Origin: Alitta virens
Lineage: Eukaryota; Annelida; Polychaeta; Phyllodocida; Nereididae
Direction of reading: 5' to 3'
Length of the DNA: 64,000 nt
Assembly: GCA_932294295.1 (NCBI GenBank)
Contig: OW028575.1
Span: 41,946,753 to 42,010,752 of the forward strand
The first letter of the stretch is position 1; each line of letters begins with the position of its first letter. This document shows positions 1-13,642 of this stretch, one piece after another. The notes beneath the pieces were generated by a model. It searched no databases, had not been told where the DNA came from, and saw only the letters and a program-made list of their open reading frames with translations. Position numbers and translations under genes: made by a program.

Positions 1-59
1 TGACTTCCTTTCTTTAAAACCTACACAACAAAGTCAGTTTCAAATTGTAATGGCCTCCA

Positions 60-895
60 CGCATCCCTTACAGCAGTCCTACGAGCCCATTTTATTTTTG
101 TCTTTCTAAAATTCCATGACTTCCCCATGACCTTTTTTAAATTTCTATAATTCCATGACTTCTCCATGACAACTAATTTTTCCAAGATTTTCCAGGACTG
201 TGGGAACCCTGATATCAGCTCCTGTACTATTAAGTTTTGATTCATTCTCATACATATTTCTTCACAATCATACAGAACAGGTCTGTAGTTTAATCATCAG
301 CAGAACTTGTAAATTCCATGACTTTCCCATGACCTTTTTTAAATTTCTATAATTCCATGACTTCTCCATGACAACTAATTTTTCCAAGATTTTCCAGGAC
401 TGTGGGAACCCTGATATCAGCTCCTGTACTATTAAGTTTTGCTTCATTTTCATACATATTTCTTCACAATCATACAGAACAGGTCTGTAGTTTAATCATC
501 AGCAGAACTTGTAAATTCCATTACTTTCCCATGACCTTTTTTAAATTTCTATAATTCCATGACAACTAATTTTTCCAAGATTTTCCAGGACTGTGGGAAC
601 CCTGATATCAGCTCCTGTACTATTAAGTTTTGCTTCATTTTCATACATATTTCTTCACAATCATACAGAACAGGTCTGTAGTTTAATCATCAGCAGAACT
701 TGTAAATTCCATTACTTTCCCATGACCTTTTTTAAATTTCTATAATTCCATGACAACTAATTTTTCCAAGATTTTCCAGGACTGTGGGAACCCTGATATC
801 AGCTCCTGTACTATTAAGTTTTGCTTCATTTTCATACATATTTCTTCACAATCATACAGAACAGGTCTGTAGTTTAATCATCAGCAGAACTTGTA
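60..895. repeat. Tandem repeat, units of 191-202 bp, at the left edge next to the Piwi gene
   Basis: About four copies of a block containing 'gaacaggtctgtag' at 275, 477, 668 and 859, so the period is 202 then 191 and 191. The length difference is an 11 bp segment ('cttctccatga') present in the first copies and absent in the later ones. The array lies beyond the last visible Piwi exon, presumably in the next intron. A diverged fragment of the same motif ('aacaggtctgtgttataatcat') recurs near 2024-2046, so the monomer is probably part of a dispersed element. No coding capacity; the short open frames in it merely repeat one another. Confidence 0.9.
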
Positions 896-1015
896 ATGTA
901 CATCTGATGCAGTCGAACATATCAACGACAACTTGGTAAATGAGCAATTTTACTAGAATGTAAATTGTACTTATCAGCTCCATTTAATCAGCATTAGTGG
1001 CTCAGTAATACTTAC

Positions 1016-4000
1016 TAGTAGCACACACTGTCAAGCCGTCGAGAAGCTCCTGATGCTGATGCTGGAAACAACATTTTGAGTAGTACCGCGTCAAATTTTT
1101 GTTCATGGAGGCAACAAATGCTCCCACTGATCTGCCCTTGTGCTTGGAGTCATGGTAGCTGTCTATTCCTACCACCATCATGCCTTTCAGCTGCAAACAA
1201 AATTCACAAAACCTAGTTAAGTCACAGGTCTATATCCCCTCTATCCATTTGCCATCTTCCAGCTAATTTCATTGTTAACAACCAAGTCAGGCGCTCTCCA
1301 CACCAAACAATAGGGAAAACTTAGCAGAATGACCTGATATCAATTCCCATGAAAAAGCATGTGATCAGGACAGGCACGTACGTGTCAGCCAACCAGTTAG
1401 GTAAGCATTAGTTATGATATGTAATTAATTACCAATAAGAATAGTTATATTTATATAGCGATCCACCAATTTCTTTAAATTCCATAGCAACAATATTATT
1501 CTCACACGGATGATTCCTATTTCTATAGGTCTTAAGTGAGTTTTACAAAATTAATTCCATTCTAAAAAGTATTCCTCATGTAAAAATCACATGTGGAAAT
1601 TCGATGGTCTAACTAAAATCTTCTGTAGTCTTGAAGCTATATATATCTACCCAGTTATAAACGTTATTTTGACCAAGGTATGTGCAAGTTAATTGACCAA
1701 AACTCAGCATTAACTTGTGTGATACATACTAACTCCTGAAGCAAAACTTCTATATTAAGGGCTCAACAGCAATAACAACTCACAGGGATTTCCAAAGCCC
1801 AGATTTCTCCTCCAAGTTTGCAGTTGATTTGAATGGCAATTTTAGTTGCAACTGACATCAACATTTTTGCCTTTCCAAGTGTCCTTCCAAGCACCATCTG
1901 TGAAGGAACTGCAAATAGAGATGAAATTTTTACAAAATCATGACTGAATTGGTCAATTGGGAAATTCAGGCCTAACTGACTTAGCAATATGTCTCATATA
2001 TTAGATGTCTACATCATTTTGCAGAACAGGTCTGTGTTATAATCATAGACATTTGACTAGATTCAGAACAACCCTAATCTGTCTCAGTTAACCCATTTAT
2101 TTGCTGAGGACTCACCAGGGAGGTTGATGCAGCACAGCTTCTTGATGGCATCATAACGGTCCTTCTTGTTCGTTGGCAATACGCACACAACAAGCTGGGT
2201 CTGGTCATTCATGGCTTTCTTAATACCTGAGAGGAAAGTGTTGTTGTTGTCATCTGGCAGAGGGATTCTGCATCAGAAAACAAGACATTTAAAACATTAC
2301 AAATTGGTCATACATGCGCACAGCTTTAATTCAAGAAAGACGGGGTGCGGCCAAAAATCGTGCACCAGGCATCTTCCCTTTCAGGACAGTCCTAGCTTAC
2401 TCAAAATGCCTACGAGGCCTTTTAAAGTTGTGCCATATTTAGTCACGGGTATAAGCAATTGATCAATGTGATATTTTTGATCTTGTGCATGATATTTTTG
2501 ATCTGATGTCAGATAATATCAGTATCTGAATTATTGAGAGGGTGCATATCACAAAAGTCAGACTTCTGTCTGTTTGCATGGTGTCCTTAGTTGCAGATAA
2601 GTTTGCAAATAAGAGATTTCCTAGTTACTACACTTCTGAAGCCACAGAAAATGTAATATTTGCGCATAATCCTCCTTCAGTGTTTTCTTTACATGCATAT
2701 TTATAATAGATAATTTAGGAATATTATTAATTTTGCGTGTCTGATTGCAGCTGCATATGATGACTGTTATTTGAGATAATAACGAAAGAGGTACCTTACT
2801 GGATCGCTGACCTGAATACCCATGGGTGGACCAACTCTCTTCAGATTGCTGAGGAAGTCCAATGCTTTCTGCTCATCACGGCCAGTGTAGACCAAGATCC
2901 AATTTCTCAGTGGAACACAACTGATCAATTTGTTGCCTCTCATGTCTTTGGAAAAATCTGTATTATCTGAGGTGTATGAAAATGTTTTATTCTGGGCTTG
3001 AATGATTTTCTCTGGAGGCAGAAGTCGACCATTGATCGTTACCAGATTCTTGGAGAACTGCAGTCCCCATCCTTGCAATTCCCTAACAGCCTGCTCGTTC
3101 CTGCAAATGTAAATACAAATTTCAATGCTCTATGCTGATGCCAACTACTCGATTTATTTCCTACATTAGGAAATTCAGCAAAGACTTATAAATTCAGTTC
3201 TTTACAAACACTTTCATCACTCATTTTCAGAATTTAAACGCTATTCTCTTGAAAGTTAATAACTTCTGGAGAACTAACTTAGCCATATTTGTTTGAAAAC
3301 GCTGTAGCTCCCGGTGGCGAGAGGGAACGTCTAAACGTGTCTGGGAAGCTACATCCCTCATGACATTGAAGTCAGCTCTCACGTCATCGGAGAGACCAGT
3401 GAGTGTGCAAAGCTCTGGAACTAGCAAGATGTCCCCCTGGATACCTCTGCGGATGTCCTTTTTCTTCGGGCGAGAAACCAGAAGGGGCTGCTTGAAGTCA
3501 TTGATGTCAAGGTTGTGAGTCTGCAAACCAAGGAGATTTCAAAGATCAATTTATAAATGGTAAGGAAAACCTTCCTACTTCACAACGTTACACAGACACT
3601 AGTTAATCTCAACTTAGTTGAAACTGATCCCACACTTTCAGAAGAAAAATACTTGGGAACAAAATTCTATCTTCACAGGTACGTCTTAAATTTTCCAGGA
3701 CCACACCACTCCCCCACTTTTAAATGAAACAGCCTACATTCTGACAACACTCGGGGTTAAGGTGACAGTTCAAAAACCGGCTACAAGGCGCAAATTCAGC
3801 TATTAAAATCACACATAAACCCAGGTATTTGGATAAACGAGGATCCACGGAGTAACATTATATACTGTCGGAATTTACATGTACGGTCATCTCATTGAAC
3901 CCAATAACATTACAGAAGGGCCACCACATTCATTTGGTCAACATAGAGAGAGCACAAGAAGCTTTTGAATTCAACATCTAAATACATTTTCTTCAGGTCA

Positions 4001-7000
4001 ACTCTCCTCAAATTTGGAAGTTACCTCTAACAGGTTTTCCCCGATTTCCCATTTGGCTAGAGACCAACGTTTCTTAAAGAATGCATCTTGTGTTGTCATT
4101 TACCGGGACTAGTTGCAAAACTAAGCACCAACAATGCTATAAATGAAATAAAAATATTTTCAGATCCTTTGGCAGAAGATTAACAAACCTCTTTGTAGTA
4201 TTTCAAAAAGGAGATCTTGGAGCCATCCTTGGTATCAAACTCTGATTGAGGGTTCATGGTCCAGTTAATATCATCAACTCGGTAGGTCTTATTGTTGTAC
4301 CTGGAAAATAAAAAAGCACCTTGGTAACAAATTTTAAGAGCACAATCTTTTGTATGTACCACTAAAAAGAATACCTTCTCACCGTGTCAAGACAATTTCC
4401 CCGACCAAGCGCCGGACTGCTGCGTCGTGAAATCCATGACGGACTTTACCATGCAGTTCATACAGGATGTCCAGCACAGTGTCACTCCTCATGATCTTGT
4501 GAGAAATTTCAGCACACAACAAAATGGATGTCTCATATTGCAAGATTGATGTGATGAAACCGGGCCAAACTTCCAGTCTGAAAAAACATAACATTGCACA
4601 AAGTTGGGATATGGAAAGACAAAATGAACAAGAAGTTCATTCTGAAATGGCATTGAAATGGCATTTCCATTCATAGGAAAAAATGGTTTGTTCTCCATAC
4701 CTAAAAATAAAATTACGTTAATCCTACATTAAACGACAAAAATATAGAATGAAAGCTGTACAGGATGACAATGTTGTTTGTGAATATTTGGTATAATTAT
4801 GATAAAACCTTGGAAGTGGTATTAGGGCAAAAAAGGCACTATGCAACACTGTTGAACAGTACAATAAATATGATGCGAAATTATTTCCTACTTGTGTTGA
4901 GGAATGGTTACTGCTTCATGAGGACTGAAGAAGTGACGGCCAACTTGTTTCATGTCCATCATCTTCAAAATGCGGTTGAAAATGATGTTGTACACATGGA
5001 GACATGTTGGATCTGATGGTGGTAGCTCATTGGTCAGTTTGAATGTTATTTGCACAATTGTGCCATCTCTTTTTGTACCAGCGAGTTCAGTAACCTAAAA
5101 GCAACAAGACATACAACATTAGCAATGACACATAAACACAAGGCAGCTACAGTTATCAGTTTAAAAGATTCAAGTCTCACATGATCCTCTTTAAAACCAT
5201 CCCCCCCAACTGTCATCCCTTTTCTGTCTATGAAAAACCCATCAACTTAAGAAAAGGTTGTAAGTTAAACTGCAAAAAAACTTCCGAGGCCTGGGGAAAA
5301 TTTTGCATTAATATCTATATATATTATGACTTTGGATATTTCAAAGCTTTCACTGCAACCGAACACAAACATCAGGATGTACACATTTAAAAACTAGAAC
5401 CTATTGGCACTGAATCCAGAAGGTAGTGGTTACTGATGAATGACCAATTCTGGATAGTGACCACTGCATCATTCTGGGGAACAGAGAGAGAGAGAGAGAT
5501 CAACCACTGGGATCCAAATAGCAGCATTTCCCGCCCGCTACCTTTGCCAGGGAAAGGGGGGTGCGGAGTGCATGTAGGTAGGGGCAAGAACCACATAAGC
5601 TTTTGACATGGTAGGCGAAAAATGCTCATTTATACGATAAGGAAGTGATATAAGATAATAAAATACCAATTATTAAGATCATTTCATGAATACAACGGAT
5701 TTCGAAAACAGAGTAAAAAATTAAAATTAAAATTTACTGCAACATTGTGCGGACCTGTTGTTTACTTTCTCAGTCATGTTAGTTTCTGTCTACCTCCTGC
5801 CGAAATGAAAAGCTGTCTGCAAAAGCTCAAAAAGCTGATTTTTAGGCTGAATTTGGGCAATTATCCTAATTTTTTCAGACAACTGGATTCAAAAAATATT
5901 GCGCAATTGGACTACTGTGATCTGTTGAGCTTGATCCCTGATAAGTTATATCATTTAAGAAATTCTGAACCAAATCAACTTCTCATCTGTCTCTGACAAC
6001 ATCCTGCAGGATTTTTCAATCCTTCTGGATAAAAAGGTCAACATTTTCTTCATTCAAGTTTCCATAATATCATAATTTTGATTTGGGTGATGAAGGCCCT
6101 TAGATACAGTTGAAAGCTCTATGCAAAAATTAGCGAAGAAAAGTCAAAACTCGTCGATGTGGACTACCGATGAACAGAAACATACTGTCACGTATTACCG
6201 TGTATGGAAAATAAAGATTTTTCAACTCACGGGGTTAGGCAATTTTTTAGGCAGGAAGAGGACACCACCATCGTATGCTCGCACAGGGCCCAGGTGTGAT
6301 GACTGCTCTTTGACTAAGCGCATACGTGTTCCCTTACTTTCCACCTCGGGTGCAAACGATACATGATACTGGTATAGGTGCCAGTCAGGTTTGCTCTCCA
6401 ACCGGAAGTAGTTACACAACAGTTGAACTGGCTTACCATGTCCACCTGAAATTCATAAAGTTTCAGACTTATGTATGAGATTTCACAGTGTAAGCCAAAA
6501 AGGTTTCAAAGCCTACAAAGTATTAGTCATAAATGCCATGAGAAGCATCACTTCATACATAATAAAAGCCTTACCAGTTTTGTCATTTAGGTCCGCAGGT
6601 CGAGTATGTGGCTCAATGTATCGAGCCGAAGGCGCCCGTCTTCCCCTTTCTCCGTCCCCGATACTCAGTCCCTCCATAGCTGAAACTGCCGCATCACCAG
6701 GCCGTGGCTCCGGCCTGGCGCCTCCCCGATGACTAGCCCTGCCACTTCCATGGGAGGGTGGTGCTGCAGCAGCGTGTGCTGCTGCTGCGGCCTGGAAAAC
6801 GCAAAAAACATTAGTTACATTTAAAGGTGTTCATGAAACAGCTCATTCAATTAAGCAGCATCAGTATGGGGTACTGGCAGCATAAATATCGCAATGGTTG
6901 GATTGAATTATTCAGTACATGTAAGTGGAAAAGTTTGCTACCACAGTAACTGATATTACAATTCGATGCAAAAGGCACTGTGTGGCGCAATGTGCTAAAT

Positions 7001-7349
7001 TGTGTTGGAACGAGTCACATTTTTTACGAGAATTCCCAATTACATAAGGCATGCTTCTATTACTTCATTCACGAGTAAGGAGTTCAATGGCAAAAAAGTT
7101 AGATTCTCAACATACAAGAAATTACAATGTTCAATAAAAACTTCTAGACCCAAATCTTCACCATTTTAATTCGAAAGCATATAAAGGAGATTTCCATATA
7201 CCTGTGCCTCAGAAGGGGTCTGACTGACTGCAGCCACGTCCCCTGGTCTGGGGGCAGGGGCGGCCGCATCCCCTGACCCTCCTCGAGCACGTCCACGAGC
7301 TCGTCCCCGTGCCCTTCCGCTCATCTTGCTTTACACTCCAATGCTACTT
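1016..7349 (-). CDS. Piwi-subfamily Argonaute, 11 exons visible, 3' end outside window
   Basis: Encodes a PIWI-clade Argonaute, which binds piRNAs and silences transposons in germline or stem cells. Coding exons in reading order on the minus strand: 7324-7202, 6791-6575, 6445-6231, 5094-4892, 4577-4383, 4300-4189, 3520-3279, 3100-2795, 2267-2116, 1908-1784, 1190-1016. All junctions are GT-AG and the phases join cleanly, giving about 688 codons. The N terminus is Arg-Gly-rich (starts [16 protein letters not shown]), the kind of motif methylated for Tudor binding in this family. The PAZ-like part spans exons 4-6, MID exons 7-9 and PIWI begins in exons 10-11. The first catalytic Asp of the DDH triad is visible in '[10 protein letters not shown]' (exon 11); the second Asp and the His must lie left of base 1. 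The ATG exon begins at a strong acceptor (7349, 25 nt 5' UTR), so the first exon is non-coding and upstream; a donor at 10088 (revcomp of gcttac) is one candidate. PIWIL1-like versus PIWIL2-like is not resolved. Confidence 0.93.
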
Positions 7350-10300
7350 CTGAAATGATAAGTTCATTGAGAAAATTAATTATAATACAATGCATATAAT
7401 CTAGAGCTGCAACCAAGTTGTCGTGTTTCTATAGCTGCTGTAAACTGACATCACAACTCAGTTTAGATTCTCATAATTATATCTGGTCCACCTATATCTA
7501 CATTAATATTTTTCAGCTTTTTTCCCACAATACTATGTAATGCACCAGACAATTTGTTACTTTTTTCTTGAACTGTCTCTAGCATGTTTTATAGACTATA
7601 TGAATAATTATGAATGGAGCCAAATAAAACGGTCCCTTCAAACATAGAGTATCTGTAACAAATATGATTTATGAAATGTGACTAGGGCCTAGAACGTTGC
7701 TGGTGAAGCTAGGCTGACCTCCCAGTACAACTCAGTGACAACCCAGTTGAGCATTACCGGAGAGCTGCTACAAGTTCAGACTTTACTAAAATTTACATTT
7801 GGATAGCGGAGATGATACCATGTAAATGTAACCATTTGTGATATATCTTCGTACTTACTAAGTTACTAGTTATACTGTATCATAATAATTAAACTAAATT
7901 CATACATAATTTCTATTTTGGATAACATAATGTCCTATATCTGATGAGTAGGAATAAAATACTACGTAATATTTGTCAGACTTAAAAATGCCACTAATAT
8001 ATGCTGAGCGGTTCAGTTGATTAGTGGTTAAAGGCTTAAAGCCCTCACTGGTTCCACTGAAGATCCTGGCTTCGTTTACCAGCTCTTCACAACGGATCAA
8101 CTGGTAGTTATTTGCATTAGCAGGGATCACTCTGGGATGTGCCTTTGCACCTATGACGCATTAGAATTACACGTCCAATGAAAGTCTGAGGCCTTAGATA
8201 TGACAAGACGTCTTCCGTCCAGAGTTGCAATCCAGGCCTTCAAAGACACTTGAATCCAAATCATTTGGCTAATTGCAATTGTTGGAGTCAGACGCTCTTG
8301 AAGCAATTAAACCTCACACCTACCCATATGAGTGTGCTTATTCCTTTCATATAGCATTATAACTAAAATGAAAACCATAAATTGATTGCAATTACTACAA
8401 CCAATTCAAGCAGTTTCCTCTTTGAAAGTTGAACCCGAACTCTTGTATAAAAGGAGGAATTATAGTTGATCTTATATCACTGTTATTAGCATTTATTATC
8501 ACTGTTATCAGCATTTATTAGCAATTGACACCTAGACATTGTGAAGATGATGTAGCCCAACATTCCTTGTAACATAAGTGTCCACTGATCTATCCATTCA
8601 GTCGTCTATCTACCTAAATATATTTTTTTAGTGATCACCAAAAATTGTGTAAAAAAAAAAAATCTTTATTTTGCCCCATTTGAAGATGGCTGAATTAACT
8701 TCTATGGTTTTTGTTGCTGACACTATTCCAATTAACTCCTATTGATTAAAGCTTTGAGTAAGCCTAAATATTTCTATTGACACTATTCCATTAAATAAAA
8801 TAAATAGTGGCCTGCCCTCCGCAACCCATAAAAAACGTGTTGTCGAACTAACAGAAAATAGAAGGAATAAAGAGAAGTATAGATTTTCAGAGGGTAATGA
8901 CGAAAATAACTCAGAAAGGCAGAAACTTCTTGTATTTTACCTTCTTACCCCTTCTGAGTTATTTTCATCAGGTCTTTGCATAAGTTTATGGTGTCCTTCA
9001 TTGTCTAAAATAGAAGTTCACCTTGAATAGAAGCCCACCTCACATTAAGGGCCGTGCTCAGACAGACAGCCTCTAAAAAATATATTTGCTTTTATTCCAG
9101 TAAATCTATGTATAATTTGTCTATAATAATGAGTATTTCAATGATTAAAAAAGCCAGCTGATGCAATTATTTGCAGACCTTGACACATTTAACTTCAGTT
9201 GAATGCAGACTGTACAAGCTGCAGTCAACATGTCCAGTTGTTCCTTTCATTTTGATTTGATTGTCGTAACGTGAGTTTTCTGATAGTAACTATCGATGGG
9301 ACAATCATGGTAGTTTATTGTCGATTTTAATGGCCTTATCATTGATCATCATTCTTGATTCTACTCACGTCAAACATACCTATTGCAAATCGGGACACAT
9401 CTAGCTTACATGTAGACTAACTTAAACCATTAAAATTTATATATTTCTCAAATTTATCCAAGCAAATCAACACAGTGGGGCTTACAGAGCCAACATAAAC
9501 AGTTATTCAAAGAATGAAACAGACAAGAGATATCATAGATATGAGCTGCAGTAACATGACACCCATTGGCCAAGATAACAGATAACGCAAGAGAAGTACG
9601 TACTACGGCACTGCAAACAGCGGCGTGAAAAACAGTTTGTAGATATTTTATTATGTGTCAGTTACTCAAACTTTATATAGTCTACAAGGCATTAAACAGC
9701 ATTAGACTTTGTTCGGAGCCCCGCTAGCAACCTTCTTCGTCAGACTTCGTGGCCCAGATTAGACAAGCAGCAGTCTACAATCTAGATCGACCCACGTGGT
9801 CTTTTACAGCGGGAATCACAAAGCGCGGCAACATTACGCAACGCTGACGACTGACTTCAACCAAAGGCTGCTTTTCTTTAATTAGGTCAGCATCGTATAA
9901 TATGCAGGAAATTCACCAAAATATCATGGAACAGTTCGATCCCATAACCTAAATTAGATTCTTTGGTTTAAAGATACGTACTGGACCACTTTCGACACCT
10001 CATACCCTTGCAAAAAAATACCTCTAATAAAGTTATATGGCAAAGTAAACAATTAACCGAGTGGTGCATTAATTTGAATTTGCTTACCTCCCTGTACCAC
10101 CGACTGACGTGTTGCCAGCACCACGTGCAGCAGCTTACTGAGCTCCCGGAGTCCCAAATCTGACCCCCCCCCCCTCCCTTCCAACAATCTGGCATCCTAG
10201 CACCGCAATAAAAGTTCTAAGAATCTCACGTTGCACCCATTGACCTACAAACAATAATTACTCTAACCAAGAACATGAATGGAAGTAGATCTAAACTTTA

Positions 10301-10460
10301 TACAAGGTCTTTTCAAAATCCTTGCTTTATACAATCATCAAAGAATCCATGAAGAAGTCAAGTGGAGGGGCATTAATTAAATTATTCTATAATAGGCCTT
10401 CAGCAGGGTAGCCGCAACATGTCCCAAGTATTAATAGACAACAAGTGTTACGCATAATAA
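7350..10460. other. Non-coding stretch upstream of Piwi gene
   Basis: No convincing coding exon. AT-rich, with an imperfect hairpin at 8898-8970. It should contain the non-coding first exon and promoter of the Piwi gene. The only donor I could point to is at 10087/10088 on the minus strand, preceded by a GC-richer stretch (10088-10200). That assignment is speculative. Confidence 0.4.
8898..8970. repeat. Imperfect foldback hairpin
   Basis: Arms 'tgacgaaaataactcagaa' (8898-8916) and 'ttctgagttattttcatca' (8952-8970) are reverse complements with one mismatch and a loop of about 35 nt. One of several short inverted repeats in this window. Confidence 0.75.
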
Positions 10461-10461
10461 A

Positions 10462-10497
10462 ATCATGGAGGTATTATATCTATAATACCTCCATGAT
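10462..10497. repeat. Perfect 17-bp-arm palindrome
   Basis: Arms 'atcatggaggtattata' (10462-10478) and its exact reverse complement (10481-10497) are separated by only two bases. No gene context; probably a miniature foldback element or cruciform-forming site. Confidence 0.9.
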
Positions 10498-10602
10498 AAA
10501 ATTCACGGCTGTCCCATCACTTTCTGTCAGTGACAGACAATGTAAAACATTCCCATGACAAGCAAATGAAAACTACATTGTACTTACATCTGCTTATCAC
10601 AA

Positions 10603-10626
10603 CCCCCCCCCCCCCCCCCCCCCCCC
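10603..10626. repeat. Poly-C run of 24
   Basis: Longest of more than twenty long homopolymer C or G runs between about 10.1 and 45.1 kb; see the separate observation. Confidence 0.95.
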
Positions 10627-10724
10627 AATTAAACTTTCAGGATGCAAGCACAGCCTGCAGTGTCAAGCTAGACGCTATTTCACGGCAAATATTAGATGCA
10701 CATTTTTTTTCTCCAGGACAATAA

Positions 10725-10830
10725 ATAGATAGATAATTTATTTTTGCCATACGACATACATAGGCCATGGCATAGGCCTATACATGATTTCATGTCTAAA
10801 CATGACATAGTAACAAAAAAGTTGAGGTAA
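10725..10830 (-). mobile_element. Possible LINE 3' tail, minus strand
   Basis: The minus strand reads into '...ggcaaaaataaattatctatctatttatt', a LINE-like 3' end with a short AT-rich microsatellite tail. A similar tail occurs at 44650-44690. No coding region recognised, so the assignment rests on the tail only. Confidence 0.35.
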
Positions 10831-12080
10831 GGCACCCCCACCCCGTTTGCTGTTGGGGAAAAAGGAGGGAGGTGAACCACTCTAGATATGAAATCAATCC
10901 ATGTTGGACATAAGTGCAAATAAGTAGAATACACTCCCGACATTAAAAACCTTGCACGTGTTACGAGTAGTACTACATTACACTTCATATCTTCCTAATT
11001 CCAAGCTGTTCAGTGGCATATTAAACCCTCTTTTATACTGAACACATTAGAAATATAGTACATCAGGGTTTCATTAGACAAAAATGTGTCCCTTGAGAAT
11101 GAACCAAAGTGATATCCTTGTCCCAGGGACACATGACCAATAAATCTTGAGGTTTTTTTTGTTTTTATTTTTACAAGAGTTGAACCTTGTGTCAGCAGTA
11201 CAGGGGTACTGGTGTCAGCTATAATGGTGTCACTAGGGTGAGTCACGTGACGGCGACCATGCATCTGCACCTCTGAAACAAGGTCCTCCACCCAGACATG
11301 ATGATAAAATATAACACTCAAATTCCTTTCTCCCCCACCAATTTGTTGCTCCGTCCCAAATCTGGCAGACCCTCAGCGCCAGCGCCCTTCGCTCAGCACC
11401 ATCCCCCTTAGTGGCATAACATTGCAAAGGGACTGCGTAGGAGACAGAGGGGGCTTCAATTTGAGGGGGGCATTTTTTTTTTTTAGTAAAATACAGTATG
11501 GCCATCGAACAAGTGATGTACAGGTAAAAAAAAAAAACATTAAAATAACATGACAATTTTATGAATTTCTATTTATAACATAGCCAACAGATATGAGAAG
11601 TATTGTACTTGATGTTTGATGACACAACTCAGTATTTCCCCAACTACCACCTAAATAATAATATAGTACATGATCAAACTAGATTTACGATGAAAATCTC
11701 CATTTAAAAGCAGAATTTTTGTCAAGTCAGCCTACATTTTTTGTCTATACTGACTAGTCATGTTCGACTAATGTGCGCGTAAATTAGTCACATGTTCATT
11801 TTTCATATTGAATAATATTATTGTCAAAACCAATTCACATTACATGAAATTGACTATGGCTTGGCAGATAAAGCTGACTAAATTTAGCCATCATGGAAAG
11901 AGTTATTGTGGACATAGACCAAATTGTCTCAGCAATGAATCTTACCTAGCCATTAAGATCACTAAACTTTGCACCAAGTGTGGTCTTAGTGGCGATGCTG
12001 CATGCAAACTTGAGCATGGATCATTTCGGGACAACCTCACAGTACTGACAACAGGTAGGCGAGGATGTCAATGGCTCAGT
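10830..12080. other. Non-coding, low-complexity patches
   Basis: No supported gene. Contains poly-T and poly-A tracts (11154-11163, 11473-11484, 11527-11538) and C-rich stretches. Open frames here are short and unlike any family I recognise. Confidence 0.5.
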
Positions 12081-12081
12081 T

Positions 12082-12243
12082 GAGCACTATGTTAGTGTGA
12101 GATGATCAGATTGCTAACTGTGCCTCCTCCAATGTGATTGGACTCGCCATATGTTAGTCTTAGAGCACTATGTTAGTGTGAGATGATCAGATTGCTAACT
12201 GTGCCTCCTCCAATGTGATTGGACTCGCCATATGTTAGTCTTA
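12082..12243. repeat. 81 bp tandem duplication
   Basis: Two identical consecutive copies of an 81 bp unit (12082-12162 and 12163-12243) beginning 'gagcactatgttagtgtgag'. The identity implies a recent duplication, or an assembly artefact. No coding meaning seen. Confidence 0.93.
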
Positions 12244-13560
12244 TTTCCCGAAACCCTATAGTCTATACTATTTGAGAAAGAAATTTTAAAATGACTCAAG
12301 TGTAAATTTACACAATTTCACATTATTTGGAAAGTCCATTTACACATTGAGTTAATGTGCTATGATGGGATCTTCCGACATGAAGAGAAATATTAAATAT
12401 TTTATTTTTGACAAGTAACCTGCTAAAAATGGGCTCTAGAGGATCCAAGAACCTATAGATCAATGGTCTAATCTGGTAAACTCCCCTGCAGAACCTTCGA
12501 ACACTTTCGGTGATAAGCCGAGAAAAACATTACATACGTACACACTACACAACTGTTGCTATCTGGTGGGTAAAAAAAAAAAAAAGCAGAAAAAAATTTG
12601 ATATGAACGCCACTCACAGGAGGCTAAGAGATCGACCAGAACGAAATCTATTGACTTGCCTTTCTGAAATGACCGGATCGGAACTTGGTTGTCCTAATTA
12701 ATATGCGCGGTCCTGATGCGCACAAACTTATTTTCCTCATCAGCTGTATGTATTAAGTCAGGCATTTGAAAAAATGCACTTCTCTTGAAACTGGTCAGTT
12801 GGAAATGCCACAAAATGCTTTTAGCAAGATTTTCATGAACAATTAATGAGCCACGCTATGACATCTTGCTCACCCCCAAAATTTTCACTTTTTAATCTTG
12901 TAACTAACATCAATGACTTCAATACAACACTCAACACTAGTACAACTTGTCAACTCTCAAACTTCAAACAAATTAGAGGGGCCAAAAACTAATTAAATTG
13001 GCAAAACATTATTACAAATCATCTGTTTGATGGGCAACACCCAATCACTTTAAATGTTTGGCTTTTTTTTTATGTTAAAATTCAAATAAATCACTTTAGC
13101 GACGCTAATGAACTTCATGGGATTTTAAACATACAACAGAAAATCGTTATTCTTCATCATTGATAAATTTGAATTTCTTTGATTTTGTTCAGACACTGAA
13201 ATTTAAATGTCACCAAATTTCATTACAGTCGCTAACCATCTAGACAAATATTGCTACTTAGGCAATTCCTGAAAACTGTTTGGTGCAATAAAAATTAAAT
13301 ACCTCTGAATTTCATTCTATTAAATTTCTGGTGTGACATGACAGTAGCTATCCCAACTAGTTCCACAAATTAATTAATCAACCTTACATTCACGTTTATC
13401 ATATATATATTTTAGGCATATTCAATATCTATCTATACCTATAGATTAGTACATTTATAATGTTCAAAAGACACAAGCAAAATATAAATGAATATCAGTT
13501 TATAATGTCATCCAAAATTTGAAATTATTTTGCTAAAAATGTTGCATAATACAACAGGCT
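12244..13560. other. Non-coding AT-rich stretch
   Basis: I see no gene, RNA or complete mobile element here; AT-rich with short homopolymers only. Confidence 0.5.
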
Positions 13561-13562
13561 TC

Positions 13563-13642
13563 CCTGCGGCCTCTCATGCACATATCATTATCATATTATA
13601 TAGATATAATATGATTATGCAATGTGCATGAGAGGCCGCAGG
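13563..13642. repeat. 80 bp foldback element
   Basis: The ends 'cctgcggcctctcatgcaca' and the reverse complement at 13622-13642 pair almost perfectly. The inner part ('catattata', 'tataatatg') also pairs, so the whole segment folds on itself. Looks like a palindromic miniature element; no terminal duplication could be established. Confidence 0.85.

Noticed and set aside
60..895. CRISPR-like array
   Set aside because: Regular repeats, but units are about 191-202 bp without distinct short spacers and the context is eukaryotic; an ordinary tandem repeat.
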